Below, piece after piece: positions 15,001 through 27,897 of a stretch of 64,000 nucleotides of DNA (the first letter of the stretch is position 1; each line of letters opens with the position of its first letter). The stretch is from Patiria miniata (taxonomy: Eukaryota > Echinodermata > Asteroidea > Valvatida > Asterinidae): assembly GCF_015706575.1 (NCBI RefSeq), contig NW_024037076.1:13086898-13150897 (forward strand), in the 5' to 3' direction. The notes beneath the pieces were generated by a model. It did no database searches. It saw only the letters and a program-made list of their open reading frames with translations, and was not told where the DNA came from. The translations under genes and the position numbers were made by a program.

Positions 15001-18000
15001 CAGTCACAACAGCAGGTGCAGGTACTACCACAGCTGAGGGAACAACTAGTCCTGTGGTGGATACAACTGTTGTGGATGCGGTAACAACAGAGGCTCAGAC
15101 ATCGTCTGTTGTAGACACAACAATCTCGGCAGATACCACAACAGCTGAGGGAACAACCTCTCCTTCAGTGGACACAACTGCTGCAGATGTAACAACCGCA
15201 GCAGAACAGACATCCATTGCTGAGGCCACTTCTGCAGCTGCAGTCACAACAGCAGGTGCAGGTACTACCACAGCTGAGGGAACAACTAGTCCTGTGGTGG
15301 ATACAACTGTTGTGGATGCGGTAACAACAGAGGCTCAGACATCGTCTGTTGTAGACACAACAATCTCGGCAGATACCACAACAGCTGAGGGAACAACCTC
15401 TCCTTCATTGGATACAACTGTTACAGATGTGACAACTGCAGCAGAACAGACATCCATTGCTGAAGTCACTTCTACAGCTGCAGTCACAACAGCAGTTGCA
15501 GGTACTTCCAGTGCTGAGGGAACAACTAGGCCTGTGGTGGATACAACTGTTGTGGATGCGGTAACAACAGAGGGTCAGACATCCTCTGTTGTAGACACAA
15601 CAATCTCGGCAGATACCACAACAGCTGAGGGAACAACCTCTCCTTCATTGGATACAACTGTTGCAGATGTGACAACTGCAGCAGAACAGACATCGATTGC
15701 AGAGGCTACTTCTACAGCTGCAGTCACAACAGCAGGTGCAGGTACTACCACAGCGGAGGGAACAACTAGTCCTTTGGTGGATACAACTGTTGTGGATGTG
15801 GTTACAACAGAGGCACAGACATCTGTTGTAGACACAACAATCTCGGCAGATACCACAACAGCTGAGAGAACAACTTCCCCTTCAGTGGACACAACTGCTG
15901 GAGATGTGACAACCACAGCAGAACAGACATCCATTGCTGAGGCCACTTCTACTGCTGCAGTCACAACAGCAGGTGCAGGTACTACCACAGCTGAGGGAAC
16001 AACTAGTCCTGTGGTGGACACAACTGTTGTGGATGCCGTAACAACAGAGGCTCAGACATCGTCTGTTGTAGACACAACAATCTCGGCAGATACCACAACA
16101 GCTGAGGGAACAACCTCTCCTTCATTGGATACAACTGTTGCAGATGTGACAACTGCAGCAGAACAGACATCCATTGCAGAGGCCACTTCTACAGCTGCAG
16201 TCACAACAGCAGGTGCTGGTACTACCACAGCTGAGGGAACAACTAGTCCTGTGGTGGATACAACTGTTGTGGATGTGGTAACAACAGAGGCTCAGACATC
16301 CTCTGTTGTAGACACAACAGTCTCAGCAGATACCACAACAGCTGAGGGAACAACCTCTCCGTCAGTGGACACAACTGCTGCAGATGTAACAACCGCAGCA
16401 GAACAAACATCCATTGCTGAGGCCACTTCTGAAGCTGCAGTCACAACAGCAGGTGCAGGTACTACCACAGCTGACGGAACAACTAGTCCTGTGGTGGATA
16501 CAACTGTTGTGGATGTGGTAACAACAGAGGCTCAGACATCCTCTGTTGTAGACACAACAATCTCAGCAGATACCTCAACAGCTGAGGGAACAACCTCTCC
16601 TTCAGTGGACACAACTGCTGCAGATGTGACAACCACGGCAGAACAGACATCTATTGCGGAGGCCACTTCTACAGCTGCAGTCACAACAGCAGGTGCAGGT
16701 ACTACCACAGCTGAGGGAACAACTACTGTTGTGGATACAACTGTTGTGGATGTGGTAACAACAGAGGCACAGACATCTTCTGTTGTAGACACAACAATCT
16801 CACCAGATACCACAACAGCTGAGGGAACAACTTCTCCTTCAGTGGACACAACTGCTGCAGATGTAACAACCACATCAGAACAGACATCCATTGCTGAGGC
16901 CACTTCTACTGCTGCAGTCACAACAGCAGGTGCAGGTACTACCACAGCTGAGGGAACAACTAGTCCTGTGGTGGACACAACTGTTGTGGGGGCCGTAACA
17001 ACAGAGGCTCAGACATCGTCTGTTGTAGACACAACAATCTCGGCAGATACCACAACAGCTGAGGGAACAACCTCTCCTTCATTGGATACAACTGTTGCAG
17101 ATGTGACAACTGCAGCAGGACAGACATCCCTTGCAGAGGCCACTTCTACAGCTGCAGTCACAACAGCAGGTGCAGGTACTACCACAGCTGAGGGAACAAC
17201 TAGTCCTGTGGTGGATACAACTGTTGTGGATGTGGTAACAACAGAGGCTCAGACATCCTCTGTTGTAGACACAACAGTCTCAGCAGATACCACAACAGCT
17301 GAGGGAACAACCTCTCCGTCAGTGGACACAACTGCTGCAGATGTAACAACCACAGCAGAACAAACATCCATTGCTGAGGCCACTACTGCAGCTGCAGTCA
17401 CAACTGCAGGTGCAGGTACTACCACAGCTGAGGGAACAAGTAGTCCTGTGGTGGATACAACAGTTGTGGATGTGGTAACAACAGAGGCACAGACATCTTC
17501 TGTTGTGGACACAACAATCTCAGCAGATACCACAACAGCTGAGGGAACAACCTCTCCTTCATTAGATACAACTGTTGCAGATGTGACAACTGCAGCAGAA
17601 CAGACATCGAATGCAGAGGCCACTTCTACCGCTGCAGTCACAACAGCAGGTGCAGGTACTACCACAGTGGAGGGAACAACTAGTCCTTTGGTGGATACAA
17701 CTGTTGTGGATGTGGTTACAACAGAGGCACAGACATCTGTTGTAGACACAACAATCTCGGCGGATACCACAACAGCTGAGGGAACAACTTCCCCTTCAGT
17801 GGACACAACTGCTGCAGATGTAACAACCACAGCAGAACAGACATCTATTGCAGAGGCCACTTCTACAGCTGCAGTCACAACAGCAGGTGCAGGTACTACC
17901 ACAGCTGAGGGAACAACTAGTCCTGTGGTGGATACAACTGTTGTGGATGCGGTAACAACAGAGGCTCAGACATCGTCTGTTGTAGACACAACAATCTCGG

Positions 18001-21000
18001 CAGATACCACAACAGCTGAGGGAACAACCTCTCCTTCATTGGATACAACTGTTGCAGATGTGACAACTGCAGCAGAACAGACATCCATTGCTGAGGTCAC
18101 TTCTACAGCTGCAGTCACAACAACAGATGCAGGTACTTCCACAGCTGAGGGAACAACTAGGCCTGTGGTGGATACAACTGTTGTGGATGTGGTTACAACA
18201 GAGGCACAGACATCTGTTGTAGACACAACAATCTCGGCAGATACCACAACAGCTGAGGGAACAACCTCTCCTTCATTGGATACAACTGTTGCAGATGTGA
18301 CAACTGCAGCAGAACAGACATCCATTGCTGAGGCCACTTCTACCGCTGCAGTCACAACAGCAGGTGCAGGTACTACCACAGTGGAGGGAACAACTAGTCC
18401 TTTGGTGGATACAACTGTTGTGGATGTGGTTACAACAGAGGCACAGACATCTTCTGTTGTAGACACAACAATCTCAGCAGATACCACAACTGCTGAGGGA
18501 AGAACCTCTCCTTCAGTGGACACAACTGCTGCAGATGTATTAACCGCAGCAGAACAAACATCCATTGCTGAGGCCACTTCTGCAGCTGCAGTCACAGCAG
18601 CAGGTGCAGGTACTACGACAGCTGAGGGAACAACTACTCCTGTGGTGGATACAACTGTTGTGGATGCGGTAACAACAGAGGCACAAACATCTTCTGTTGT
18701 AGACACAACAATCTCGGAAGATACCACAACAGCTGAGGGAACAACCTCTCCTTCATTGGATACTACATTTCCAGATGTGACAACTGCAGCAGAACAGACA
18801 TCCCTTTCAGAGGCCACTTCTGCCGCTTTAGTCACAACAGCAGGTGCAGGTACTACCACAGCTGAGGGAACAACTAGTCCTGTTGTGGATACAACTGTTG
18901 TGGATGTGGTAACAACACAGGCACAGACATCTGTTGTAGACACAACAGTCTCAGTAGATACCACAACAGCTGAGGGAACAACTTCTCCTTCAGTGGACAC
19001 AACTGCTGCAGATGTGACAACTGCAGCAGAACAGACATCCATTGCTTTGGCCACTTCTACTGCTGCAGTCACAACAGCAGATGCGGGTACTACCACAGCT
19101 GAGGGAACAACTAGTCCTGTGGTGGATACAACTGTTGTGGATGCAGTAACAACAGAGGCTCAGACATCCTCTGTTGTAGACACAACAGTCTCAGCAGATA
19201 CCACAACAGCTGAGGGAACAACCTCTCCTTCATTGGATACAACTGTTGCAGATGTGACAACCGCAGCAGAACAGACATCGAATGCAGAGGCCACTTCTGA
19301 AGCTGCAGTCACAACAGCAGGTGCAGGTACTACCACAGCGGAGGGAACAACTAGTCCTGTGGTGGATACAACTGTTGTGGATGTGGTTACAACAGAGGCA
19401 CAGACATCTGTTGTAGACACAACAATCTCGGCAGATACCACAACAGCTGATGGAACAACTTCTCCTTCAGTGGACACAACTGCTGCAGATGTAACAACCG
19501 CAGCAGAACAGACATCCATTGCTGAGGCCACTTCTACTGCTGCAGTCACAACAGCAGATGCGGGTACTACCACAGCTGAGGGAACAACTAGTCCTGTGGT
19601 GGATACAACTGTTGTGGATGCAGTAACAACAGAGGCTCAGACATCCTCTGTTGTAGACACAACAGTCTCAGCAGATACCACAACAGCTGAGGGAACAACC
19701 TCTCCTTCAGTGGACACCACTGCTGCAGATGTGACAACCACAGCAGAACAGACATCCATTGCTGAGGCCACTTCTACAGCTGCAGTCACAACAGCAGTTG
19801 CAGGTACTACCACAGCTGAGGGAACAACTAGTCCTGTGGTGGATACAACTGTTGTGGATGTGCTAACAACAGAGGCACAGACATCTTCTGTTGTAGACAC
19901 AACAATCTCGGCAGAAACCACAACAGCTGAGGGAACAACCTCTCCTTCATTGGATACTACATTTGCAGATGTGACAACTGCAGCAGAACAGACATCCATT
20001 GCTGAGGCCACTTCTGCAGCTGCAGTCACAACAGCAGGTGCAGGTACTACCACAGCTGAGGGAACAACTATTCCTGTGGTGGATACAACTGTTGTGGATG
20101 CGGTAACAACAGAGGCTCAGACATCCTCTGTTGTAGACACAACAGTCTCAGCAGATACCACAACAGCTGAGGGAACATCTTCTCCTTCAGTGGACACAAC
20201 TGCTGCAGATGTAACAACTGCAGCAGAACAGACATCCATTGCAGAGGCCACTTCTTCAGCTGCAGTCACAACAGCAGGTGCAGGTACTACCACAGCTGAG
20301 GGAACAACTAGTCCTGTGGTGGATACAACTGTTGTGGATGTGGTAACAACAGAGGCACAGACATCCTTTGTTGAAGACACAACAATCTTAGCAGATACCA
20401 CAACAGCTGAGGGAACAACCTCTCCTTCAGTGGACACAACTGCTGCAGATGTGACAACTGAAGCAGAACAGACATCCATTGCAGAGGCCACTTCTGCAGC
20501 TCCAGTCACAACAGCAGGTGCAGGTACTGCCACAGCTGAGGGAACAACTAGTCCTTTGGTGGATACAACTGTTGTGGATGTGGTAACAACAGAGGCACAG
20601 ACATCTTCTGTTGTTGACACAACAATCTCAGCAGATACCACAACAGCTGAGGGAAGAACTTCTTCTTCAGTGGACACAACTGCTGCAGATGTGACAACCA
20701 CAGCAGAACAGACATCCATTGCTGAGGCCACTTCTACAGCTGCAGTCACAACAGCAGGTTCAGGTACTGCCACAGCAGAGGGAACAACTAGTCCTGTGGT
20801 GGATACAACTGTTGTGGATATGGTAACAACCGAGGCACAGACATCTTCTGTTGTAGACACAACAATCTCGGCAGATACCACAACAGTTGAGCGAACAACC
20901 TCTCCTGCATTGGATACTACTGTTGCAGATGTGACAACTGCAGCAGAACAGACATCCATTGCAGAGGCCACTTCTTCAGCTGCAGTCACAACAGCAGGTG

Positions 21001-24000
21001 CAGGTACTACCACAGCTGAGGGAACAACTAGTCCTGTGGTGGATACAACTGTTGTGGATGTGGTTACAACAGAGGCACAGACATCTGTTGTAGTCACAAC
21101 AATCTCGGCAGATACCACAACAGCTGAGGGAACAACTTCTCCTTCAGTGGACACAACTGCTGCAGATGTAACAACTGCAGCAGAACAGACATCCATTGCT
21201 GAAGCCACTTCTGCATCTGCAGTCACAACAGCAGGTGCAGGTACTACCACAGCTGAGGGTACAACTAGTCCTTTGGTGGATACAACTGTTGTGGATTTGG
21301 TAACAACAGAGGCTCAGACATCTGTTGTAGACACAACAATCTCGGCAGATACCACAACAGCTGAGGGAACAACTTCTCCTTCAGTGGACACAACTGCTGG
21401 AGATGTGACAACCACAGGAGAACAGACATCCATTGCAGAGGCCACTTCTACTGCTGCAGTCACAACAGCAGGTGCAGGTACTACCACAGATGAGGGAACA
21501 ACTAGTCCTGTGGTGGATACAACTGTTGTGGATGCGGTAACAACAGAGGCTCAGACATCCTCTGTTGTAGACACAACAGTCTCAGCAGATACCACAACAG
21601 CTGAGGGAACAACCTCTCCTTCATTGGACACAACTGCTGCAGATGTGACAACTGCAGCAGAACAGACATCCATTGCAGAGGCCACTTTTTCAGCTGCAGT
21701 CACAACAGCAGGTGCAGGTACTACCACAGCTGAGGGAACAACTAGTCCTGTGGTGGATACAACTGTTGTGGATGTGGTAACAACAGAGGCACAGACATCT
21801 GTTGTAGACACAACAATCTCGGCAGATACCACAACAGCTGAGGGAACAACTTCTCCTTCAGTGGACACAACTGCTGCAGATGTAACAACTGCAGCAGAAC
21901 AGACATCCATTGCTGAGGCCACTTCTGCAGCTGCAGTCACAACAGCAGGTGCAGGTACTACCACAGCTGAGGGAACAACTAGTCCTGTGGTGGATACAAC
22001 TGTTGTGGATGTGGTAACAACAGAAGCACAGACATCTGTTGTAGTCACAACAATCTCGGCAGATACCACAACAGCTGAGGGAACAACTTCTCCTTCAGTG
22101 GACACAACTGCTGGAGATGTGACAACCACAGGAGAACAGACATCCATTGCTGCGGCCACTTCTTCTGCTGCAGTCACAACAGCAGGTGCAGGTACTACCA
22201 CAGCTGAGGGAACAACTAGTCCTGTGGTGGATACAACTGTTGTGGATGCGGTAACAACAGAGGCTCAGACATCCTCTGTTGTAGACACAACAATCTCAGC
22301 AGATACCACAACAGCTGAGGGAACAACCTCTCCTTCAGTGGACACTACTGCTGCAGCTGTAACAACTGCAGCAGAACAGACATCCATTGCTGAGGCCACT
22401 TCTGCAGCTGCAGTCACAACAGCAGGTGCAGGTACTACCACAGCTGAGGGAACAACTAGTCCTGTGGTGGATACAACTGTTGTGGATGCGGTAACAACAG
22501 AGGCTCAGACATCTTCTGTTGTAGACACAACAGTCTCAGCAGATACCACAACAGCTGAGGGAACAACCTCTCCTTCAGTGGACACAACTGCTGCAGATGT
22601 GACAACTGCAGCAGAACAGACATCCATTGCAGAGGCCACTTCTACAGCTGCAGTCACAACAGCAGGTGCAGGTACTACCACAGCTGAGGGAACAACTAGT
22701 CCTGTGGTGGATACAACTGTTGTGGATGTGGTAACAACAGAGGCACAGACATCTGTTGTAGACACAACAATCTCGGCAGATACCACAACAGCTGAGGGAA
22801 CAACTTCTCCTTCAGTGGACACAACTGCTGCAGATGTAACAACCGCAGCAGAACAGACATCCATTGCTGAGGCCACTTCTGCAGCTGCAGTCACAACAGC
22901 AGGCGCAGGTACTACCACAGCTGAGGGAACAACTAGTCCTGTGGTGGATACAACTGTTGTGGATGTGGTAACAGCAGAGGCACAGACATCCTCTGTTGTA
23001 GACACAACAATCTCAGCAGATACCTCAACAGCTGAGGGAACAACCTCTCTTTCCGTGGACACAACTGCTGCAGATGTGACAACTGCAGCAGAACAGACAT
23101 CCATTGCAGAGGCCACTTCTGCAGCTTTAGTCACAACAGCAGGTGCAGGTACTACCACAGCTGAGGGAACAATTAGTCCTGTGGTGGATACAACTGTTGT
23201 GGATGTGGTAACAACACAGGCACAGACATCTGTTGTAGACACATCAGTCTCAGCAGATACCACAACAGCTGAGGGAACAACCTCTCATTCCGTGGACACA
23301 ACTGCTGCAGATGTGACAACTGCAGCAGAACAGACATCCATTGCAGAGGCCACTTCTGCAGCTTTAGTCACAACAGCAGGTGCAGGTACTACCACAGCTG
23401 AGGGAACAATTAGTCCTGTGGTGGATACAACTGTTGTGGATGTGGTAACAACACAGGCACAGACATCTGTTGTAGACACATCAGTCTCAGCAGATACCAC
23501 AACAGCTGAGGGAACAACCTCTCATTCAGTGGACACAACTGCTGCAGATGTAACAACCGCAGCAGAACAGACATCCATTGCTGACGTCACTTCTACAGCA
23601 GCAGTCACAACAGCAGATGCAGGTACTACCACAGCAGAGGGAACAACTAGTCCTGTGGTGGATACAACTGTTGTGGATGCGGTAACAACAGAGGCACAGA
23701 CATCTTCTATTGTAGACACAACAATCTCAGGAGATACCACAACAGCTGAGGGAAGAACTTCTTCTTCAGTGGACACAACTGCTGCAGATGTGACAACCAC
23801 AGCAGAACAGACATCCATTGCTGATGCCACTTCTACAGCTGCAGTCACAACAGCAGGTGCAGGTACTACCACAGCAGAGGGAACAACTAGTCCTTTGGTG
23901 GATACAACCGTTGTGGATGTGGTAACAACAGAGGCACAGACATCTGTTGTAGACACAACAATCTCGGCAGATACCACAACAGCTGAGGGAATAACTTCTC

Positions 24001-25905
24001 CTTCAGTGGACACAACTGCTGGAGATGTGACAACCTCAGCAGAACAAACATCCATTGCTGAGGCCACTTCTGCAGCTGCAGTCACAACAGCAGGTGCAGG
24101 TACTACCACAGCTGAGGGAACAACTAGTCCTGTGGTGGATACAACTGTTGTGGATGCGGTAACAACAGAGGCACAGACATCTTCTGTTGTAGACACAACA
24201 ATCTCGGCAGATACCACAACAGTTGAGCGAACAACCTCTCCTTCATTGGATACTACTGTTGCAGATTTGACAACTGCAGCAGAACAGACATCCATTGCAG
24301 AGGCCACTTCTTCAGCTGTAGTCACAACAGCAGGTGCAGGTACTACCACAGCTGAGGGAGCAACTAGTCCTGTGGTGGATACAACTGTTGTGGATGTGGT
24401 AACAACAGAAGCACAGACATCTGTTATAGTCACAACAATCTCGGCAGATACCACAACAGCTGAGGGAACAACTTCTCCTTCAGTGGACACAACTGCTGCA
24501 GATGTAACAACTGCAGCAGAACAGACATCCATTGCAGAGGCCACTTCTACAGCTGCAGTCACAACAGCAGGTGCAGGTACTACCACAGCAGAGGGAACAA
24601 CTAGTCCTTTGGTGGATACAACCGTTGTGGATGTGGTAACAACAGAGGCACAGACATCTGTTGTAGACACAACAATCTCGGCAGATACCACAACAGCTGA
24701 GGGAACAACTTCTCCTTCAGTGGACACAACTGCTGGAGATGTGACAACCACAGCAGAACAAACATCCATTGCTGAGGCCACTTCTATTGCTGCAGTCACA
24801 ACAGCAGGTGCAGGTACTACTACAGCTGAGGGAACAACTAGTCCTGTGGTGGATACAACTGTTGTGGATGCGGTAACAACAGAGGCTCAGACATCCTCTG
24901 TTGTAGACACAACAGTCTCAGCAGATACCACAACAGCTGAGGGAACAACCTCTCCTTCAGTGGACACAACTGCTGCAGATGTAACTACCGCAGCAGAACA
25001 GACATCCATTGCTGAGGCCACTTCTGCAGCTGCAGTCACAACAGCAGGTGCAGGTACTACCACAACTGAGGGAACAACTAGTCCTGTGGTGGATACAACT
25101 GTTGTGGATGTGGTAACAACAGAAGCACAGACATCTTCTGTTGTAGACACAACAATCTCGGCAGATACCACAACAGTTGAGCGAACAACCTCTCTTTCAT
25201 TGGATACTACTGTTGCAGATGTGACAACTGCAGCAGAACAGACATTAATTGCAGAGGCCACTTCTACAGCTGCACTCACAACAGCAGGTGCGGGTACTAC
25301 CACAGCTGAGGGAACAACTAGTCCTTTAGTGGATACAACTGTTGTGGATGTGGTAACAACAGAGGCACAGACATCTTCTATTGTAGACACAACAATCTCA
25401 ACAGATACCACAACAGCTGAGGGAACAACCTCTCCTTCATTTGATACAACTGTTGCAGATGTGACAACTGCAGTAGAACAGACATCCATTGCTGAGGCCA
25501 CCTCTACAGCTGCAGCCACAACAGCAGGTGGAGGTACTACCACAGCTGAGGGAACATCTAGACCTGTGGTGGATACAACAGTAGTTGATATGGTAACAAC
25601 AGCAGCACAGACTTCTTATGTTGCAGCCAGTACTATGTCAGCAGATACCACTACTGCTGCGGAGATAACCTCTTCTTCAGTGGAAACAACTGCTGCAGAT
25701 GCGACAACTGTAGCAAAACAGACATCCATTGCTGAAGCCACTTCTACAGTTGCAGCCACAACAGCACGTACACATACTACAACAGCTGCACGTGTGACAA
25801 CCCCAGCAGAACAGACAACAACTGTTGGAGCCACTACTTCTTTTGGAATTACAACAACTACAATTGACCCGGCAACCACTGTCTCGGGTGTTTCCAGCAC
25901 CTCAG
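1..25905 (+). CDS. Exon A of a giant Thr-rich mucin-like protein (5' end outside window)
   Basis: The frame is open from the first base and codes for about 8,630 residues. Nearly all of it is an 80-residue unit with landmarks DTTAADVTT, AEQTSIAEAT, AVTTAGAG, TTTAEGTTSPVV, DTTVVDVVTTEAQTSSVV and DTTISADTTTAEGTTSPSV. A typical unit has 26 Thr, 8 Ser, 2 Pro, 7 Asp, 5 Glu, no Cys, Lys or Arg. This composition fits a mucin-type O-glycosylated extended domain, secreted or at the cell surface; the role is inferred from composition only. No start codon, signal peptide or membrane segment lies here. Indels between units are multiples of three, as expected for coding DNA. Four one-base deletions break the frame near 8414, 10667, 14057 and 14336; in each case the same protein continues in the next frame. 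The last 300 bases are degenerate repeat. The exon is taken to end at 25905 (TCAG|GTTTGT); reading through would reach TAA at 25911. A secreted silk-like or adhesive protein is an alternative. Confidence 0.82.
1126..3993 (+). repeat. Recent 1434-bp tandem duplication inside array 1
   Basis: Bases 1126-2559 are repeated at 2560-3993, an offset of 1434 bp (six units less two codons). I noticed no difference by eye along most of the length. Shared private variants are RPVVDTTVVDMVTTEARTSS, DNSTAEG, TADEGTT, LDTTFPDVTT, SAALVTT and VSVDTTTAEG. A third partial copy of the junction type starts at base 1, where TSVVDTTVSVDTT recurs. The frame is kept. Confidence 0.85.
11461..16790 (+). repeat. Pair of about 1.5-kb segments 3826 bp apart in array 1
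   Basis: The segment from about 11461 to 12960 recurs at about 15287 to 16790, offset 3826 bp. Diagnostic shared variants are TAERTTSPSV, TTADGTTSPVV, SNAEGTTRP / SSAEGTTRP, and SPLVDTTVVDVVTTEAQTSVV. The offset is not a multiple of three because two one-base deletions (near 14057 and 14336) lie between the copies; adding two bases restores 3828. Confidence 0.7.
14336..25905 (+). CDS. Longest unbroken block of exon A
   Basis: This part of exon A is one uninterrupted frame of about 3,856 codons, the longest clean stretch in the array and the best guide to the true protein. It contains about 45 complete units followed by a degenerate tail. From about 25,600 the unit pattern decays: it gains TSYVAAS, AKQTSIAEATSTVAATT, ARTHTTTAARVTTPAEQTTT and ends TTTTIDPATTVSGVSSTSG. 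That gives the first Arg, His and Lys residues seen at any density. Half-unit variants here include AERTTSPSV, TVERTTSP, TADGTT and the one-Ser-short QTSVVDTT. The ATG/GTG codons inside it are repeat codons and not starts. Confidence 0.8.
14700..15420 (+). repeat. Three nearly identical consecutive 240-bp units
   Basis: The units around 14821, 15061 and 15301 repeat almost base for base over their whole length (GATGCGGTAACAACAGAGG, then CAGACATCGTCTGTTG at 240-bp steps). This is a local patch of very recent unit expansion or gene conversion. Confidence 0.75.
23044..23517 (+). repeat. Two adjacent 237-bp units differing by about one base
   Basis: Bases 23044-23280 and 23281-23517 are the same unit; the only difference I saw is CTCTCTTTCC against CTCTCATTCC at the start. 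Both carry the rare variants TISPVV, TQAQTSVVDTSVS and SAALVTT, which marks a fresh single-unit duplication. Confidence 0.8.
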
Positions 25906-25911
25906 GTTTGT
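25903..25911 (+). other. Predicted 5' splice site of exon A
   Basis: CAG|GTTTGTA fits the CAG|GT core of a donor site with a moderate extension. Cutting after 25905 leaves one base (G) of a codon, phase 1. It lies six bases before the in-frame TAA at 25911. It is supported by the matching phase and repeat continuity at 41085. Confidence 0.65.
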
Positions 25912-27897
25912 AATGTTTCATTTCAGTTAAAAAAATTTTGCTTAAGTGTTTTTCCACATTTTTTGTTGTGTTTGCAATCTTTCCAGTCATTAAAAGATTG
26001 CTTTGTGCCTAAATGTTCTCTCTAATGGTTTCATTTTCACTAAAACAAACACAAAGGGTTGTCATGCAGGTCAGAGTGGTAATTCATGGAAAGAGGACCA
26101 CTTTTCAACACACACTGTATATGTCAGGTGTGCAACTGCAAATAAATACAGAACTGAAAAAACCTCAAAACCTGTAAGGAGAACTTTTTTGGAGGCACTT
26201 GAAAATTCTATTCCTGTTCTTAGTCTATTTTTTGCGTTCGTCCATCAAATTCTGGCTTTGCAGTAATACTTGTGCATTTGAGGGTTCTGGGAATGACACT
26301 TTAACTGATCACATCTCATTAATATATTAATATTCTCCCATTATAAAAAAAACCCCACACTTGCACCCTGGAAATATGTCATATTGCTGCTTTTTGCAGT
26401 GTCACTAAATGGGAAATGTTTTAGTTCATTGAGCATCTTTTATTGTGAGTTTTGACTAAAACCTTCATTTGCTGAAAAGCAAAGGGTGAAAAAGGAATGA
26501 TTTAGACCTGGCTTCACAAGCATGCCACATGCCAAATTTTATTTATCAAAAAATATCTTTCTGAAATTAATGAGCACAGAGGCTAAATTGGTTTGTTCAC
26601 AAGAGAACCCATGGACAATGAATGTTGGTGAATTGTTTGGAAAGCCAGGCAGTAGGCCTATCATAAAACACAGATGCTTGAGGAATTTATTTACATGACT
26701 CTCATTAAGACCTGCATTTTGCGTATATATGTACATTTTGATGTTTGGTTTCTATCTGTTTAAATTGTGTGTAATATGTGTGTTGTGGCACTTCAGTGTG
26801 TAGGATGAGATGATGTCTCCTGACTAGATCCAATACCTGATAGGTAAATTTTCATATGTCAGCCTTAGGGTATTCTAATTTGAATTATTTTGAGAAATTA
26901 AAGTAGGCTTTTATTATTAAAGTAGGAATTTATTGATGTTGCCTTTTTATTCTTAACTGATTAAATCATCCACTCAAAAAGACCGTCGGCTCTAATTAAT
27001 ACAAACTCAGCTACACTAAGCCAAAAAGTTTGTCATATCAGAACTTTGTATTTAGAGGAGTTCGTTCCCATTTATTGTGCTCATAAATGCACAGTCTGGA
27101 CAAAGGTTTCTGTTTCACTATAATCAGAATTTGTATTAACAGAGTTTGTAGTAATGAGGGTCGACGTTATCGTTTTTTTTGTGCACTTATATCAGGTGAA
27201 GGTATTATTGTCCATTCTTGTTTTTATTTGCACTGGTCAGTCCAAGTTTTTTATATTTTGTTCAACATGTAGAACAGTTCAAAACCAAATATATCCTCCA
27301 TACCACACTGGTAACATCAGCATTTTGGTAGCCCTTATATCCATTTATTGAATTGCTACATTACTGTAGCATATCTAAAAGTAGCTCTGCATTAAATTTA
27401 TGGCTACATAAAAAGGGTGGGATTCTCGGCTGAACCTGGACATTCCGTGCTTGTCCCCATCAAGACACAATGAAAGAAAGACCGGTGCTATTTGGCGTAA
27501 AAAAAAAAATATTTAGGGCCAAAATTTTGGTCCTTAGTTCCAGTACTCATGGATGGATACATTAAATTCTCTGTGGTTTTATTGAACTATAAAGTGTGGG
27601 TACACAGTCTACATGTACCAGTCTGCACCTTTCAGTCTAGTCCTGAGTGCCAATGGTATGCAGTACGCATGAGCATTCATCAACTGTATGGGGCAAACCT
27701 GTTCCATTGGAAATGGCACTGAAATCCATCCCATGTTTTTACTAATAGCAACCAATCAACAAAAAACACCACTTGTCTGAGAAAAAAAAAAAAGGACATT
27801 GCACATTTAAAACTCTTCACAATTGAATTCAATTACAATGCACAAAGTGATGTCTTGGCCCCAATCTCCAATAAATTTTGAACTGGCTTTTCCTTTT

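Larger units (their letters stand above)
1..25600 (+). repeat. Coding tandem array 1: 240-bp (80-residue) units, about 106 copies
   Basis: The period is 240 bp, seen for example between the ACAACTGCTGCAGATG landmarks near 85 and 325. Common length variants are 237 bp (loss of one Ser codon, QTSVVDTT, or GTTTVVDTT for GTTSPVVDTT); rarer are +3 near 8717, -6 near 13250 and +21 near 580. The unit is itself an old dimer. The first half (43 residues) and second half (37 residues) both begin DTT, carry DVTT/DVVTT then a Q-T-S, and end TTTAEGTTSP. Neighbouring units differ at a few percent of bases, so the array is strongly homogenised. Confidence 0.95.

Noticed and set aside
1-25600. CRISPR array or non-coding satellite
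   Set aside because: Units are contiguous with no unique spacers, preserve an open frame over 25 kb and keep indels to multiples of three.
25906-26266. Read-through of exon A to the TAA at 25911, and short frames just beyond, as the real C-terminus
   Set aside because: The stop lies only two codons past a good CAG|GT donor. The protein continues in phase and in repeat register at 41085, and nothing resembling a polyadenylation context or conserved C-terminal domain follows. A minor unspliced isoform cannot be excluded.
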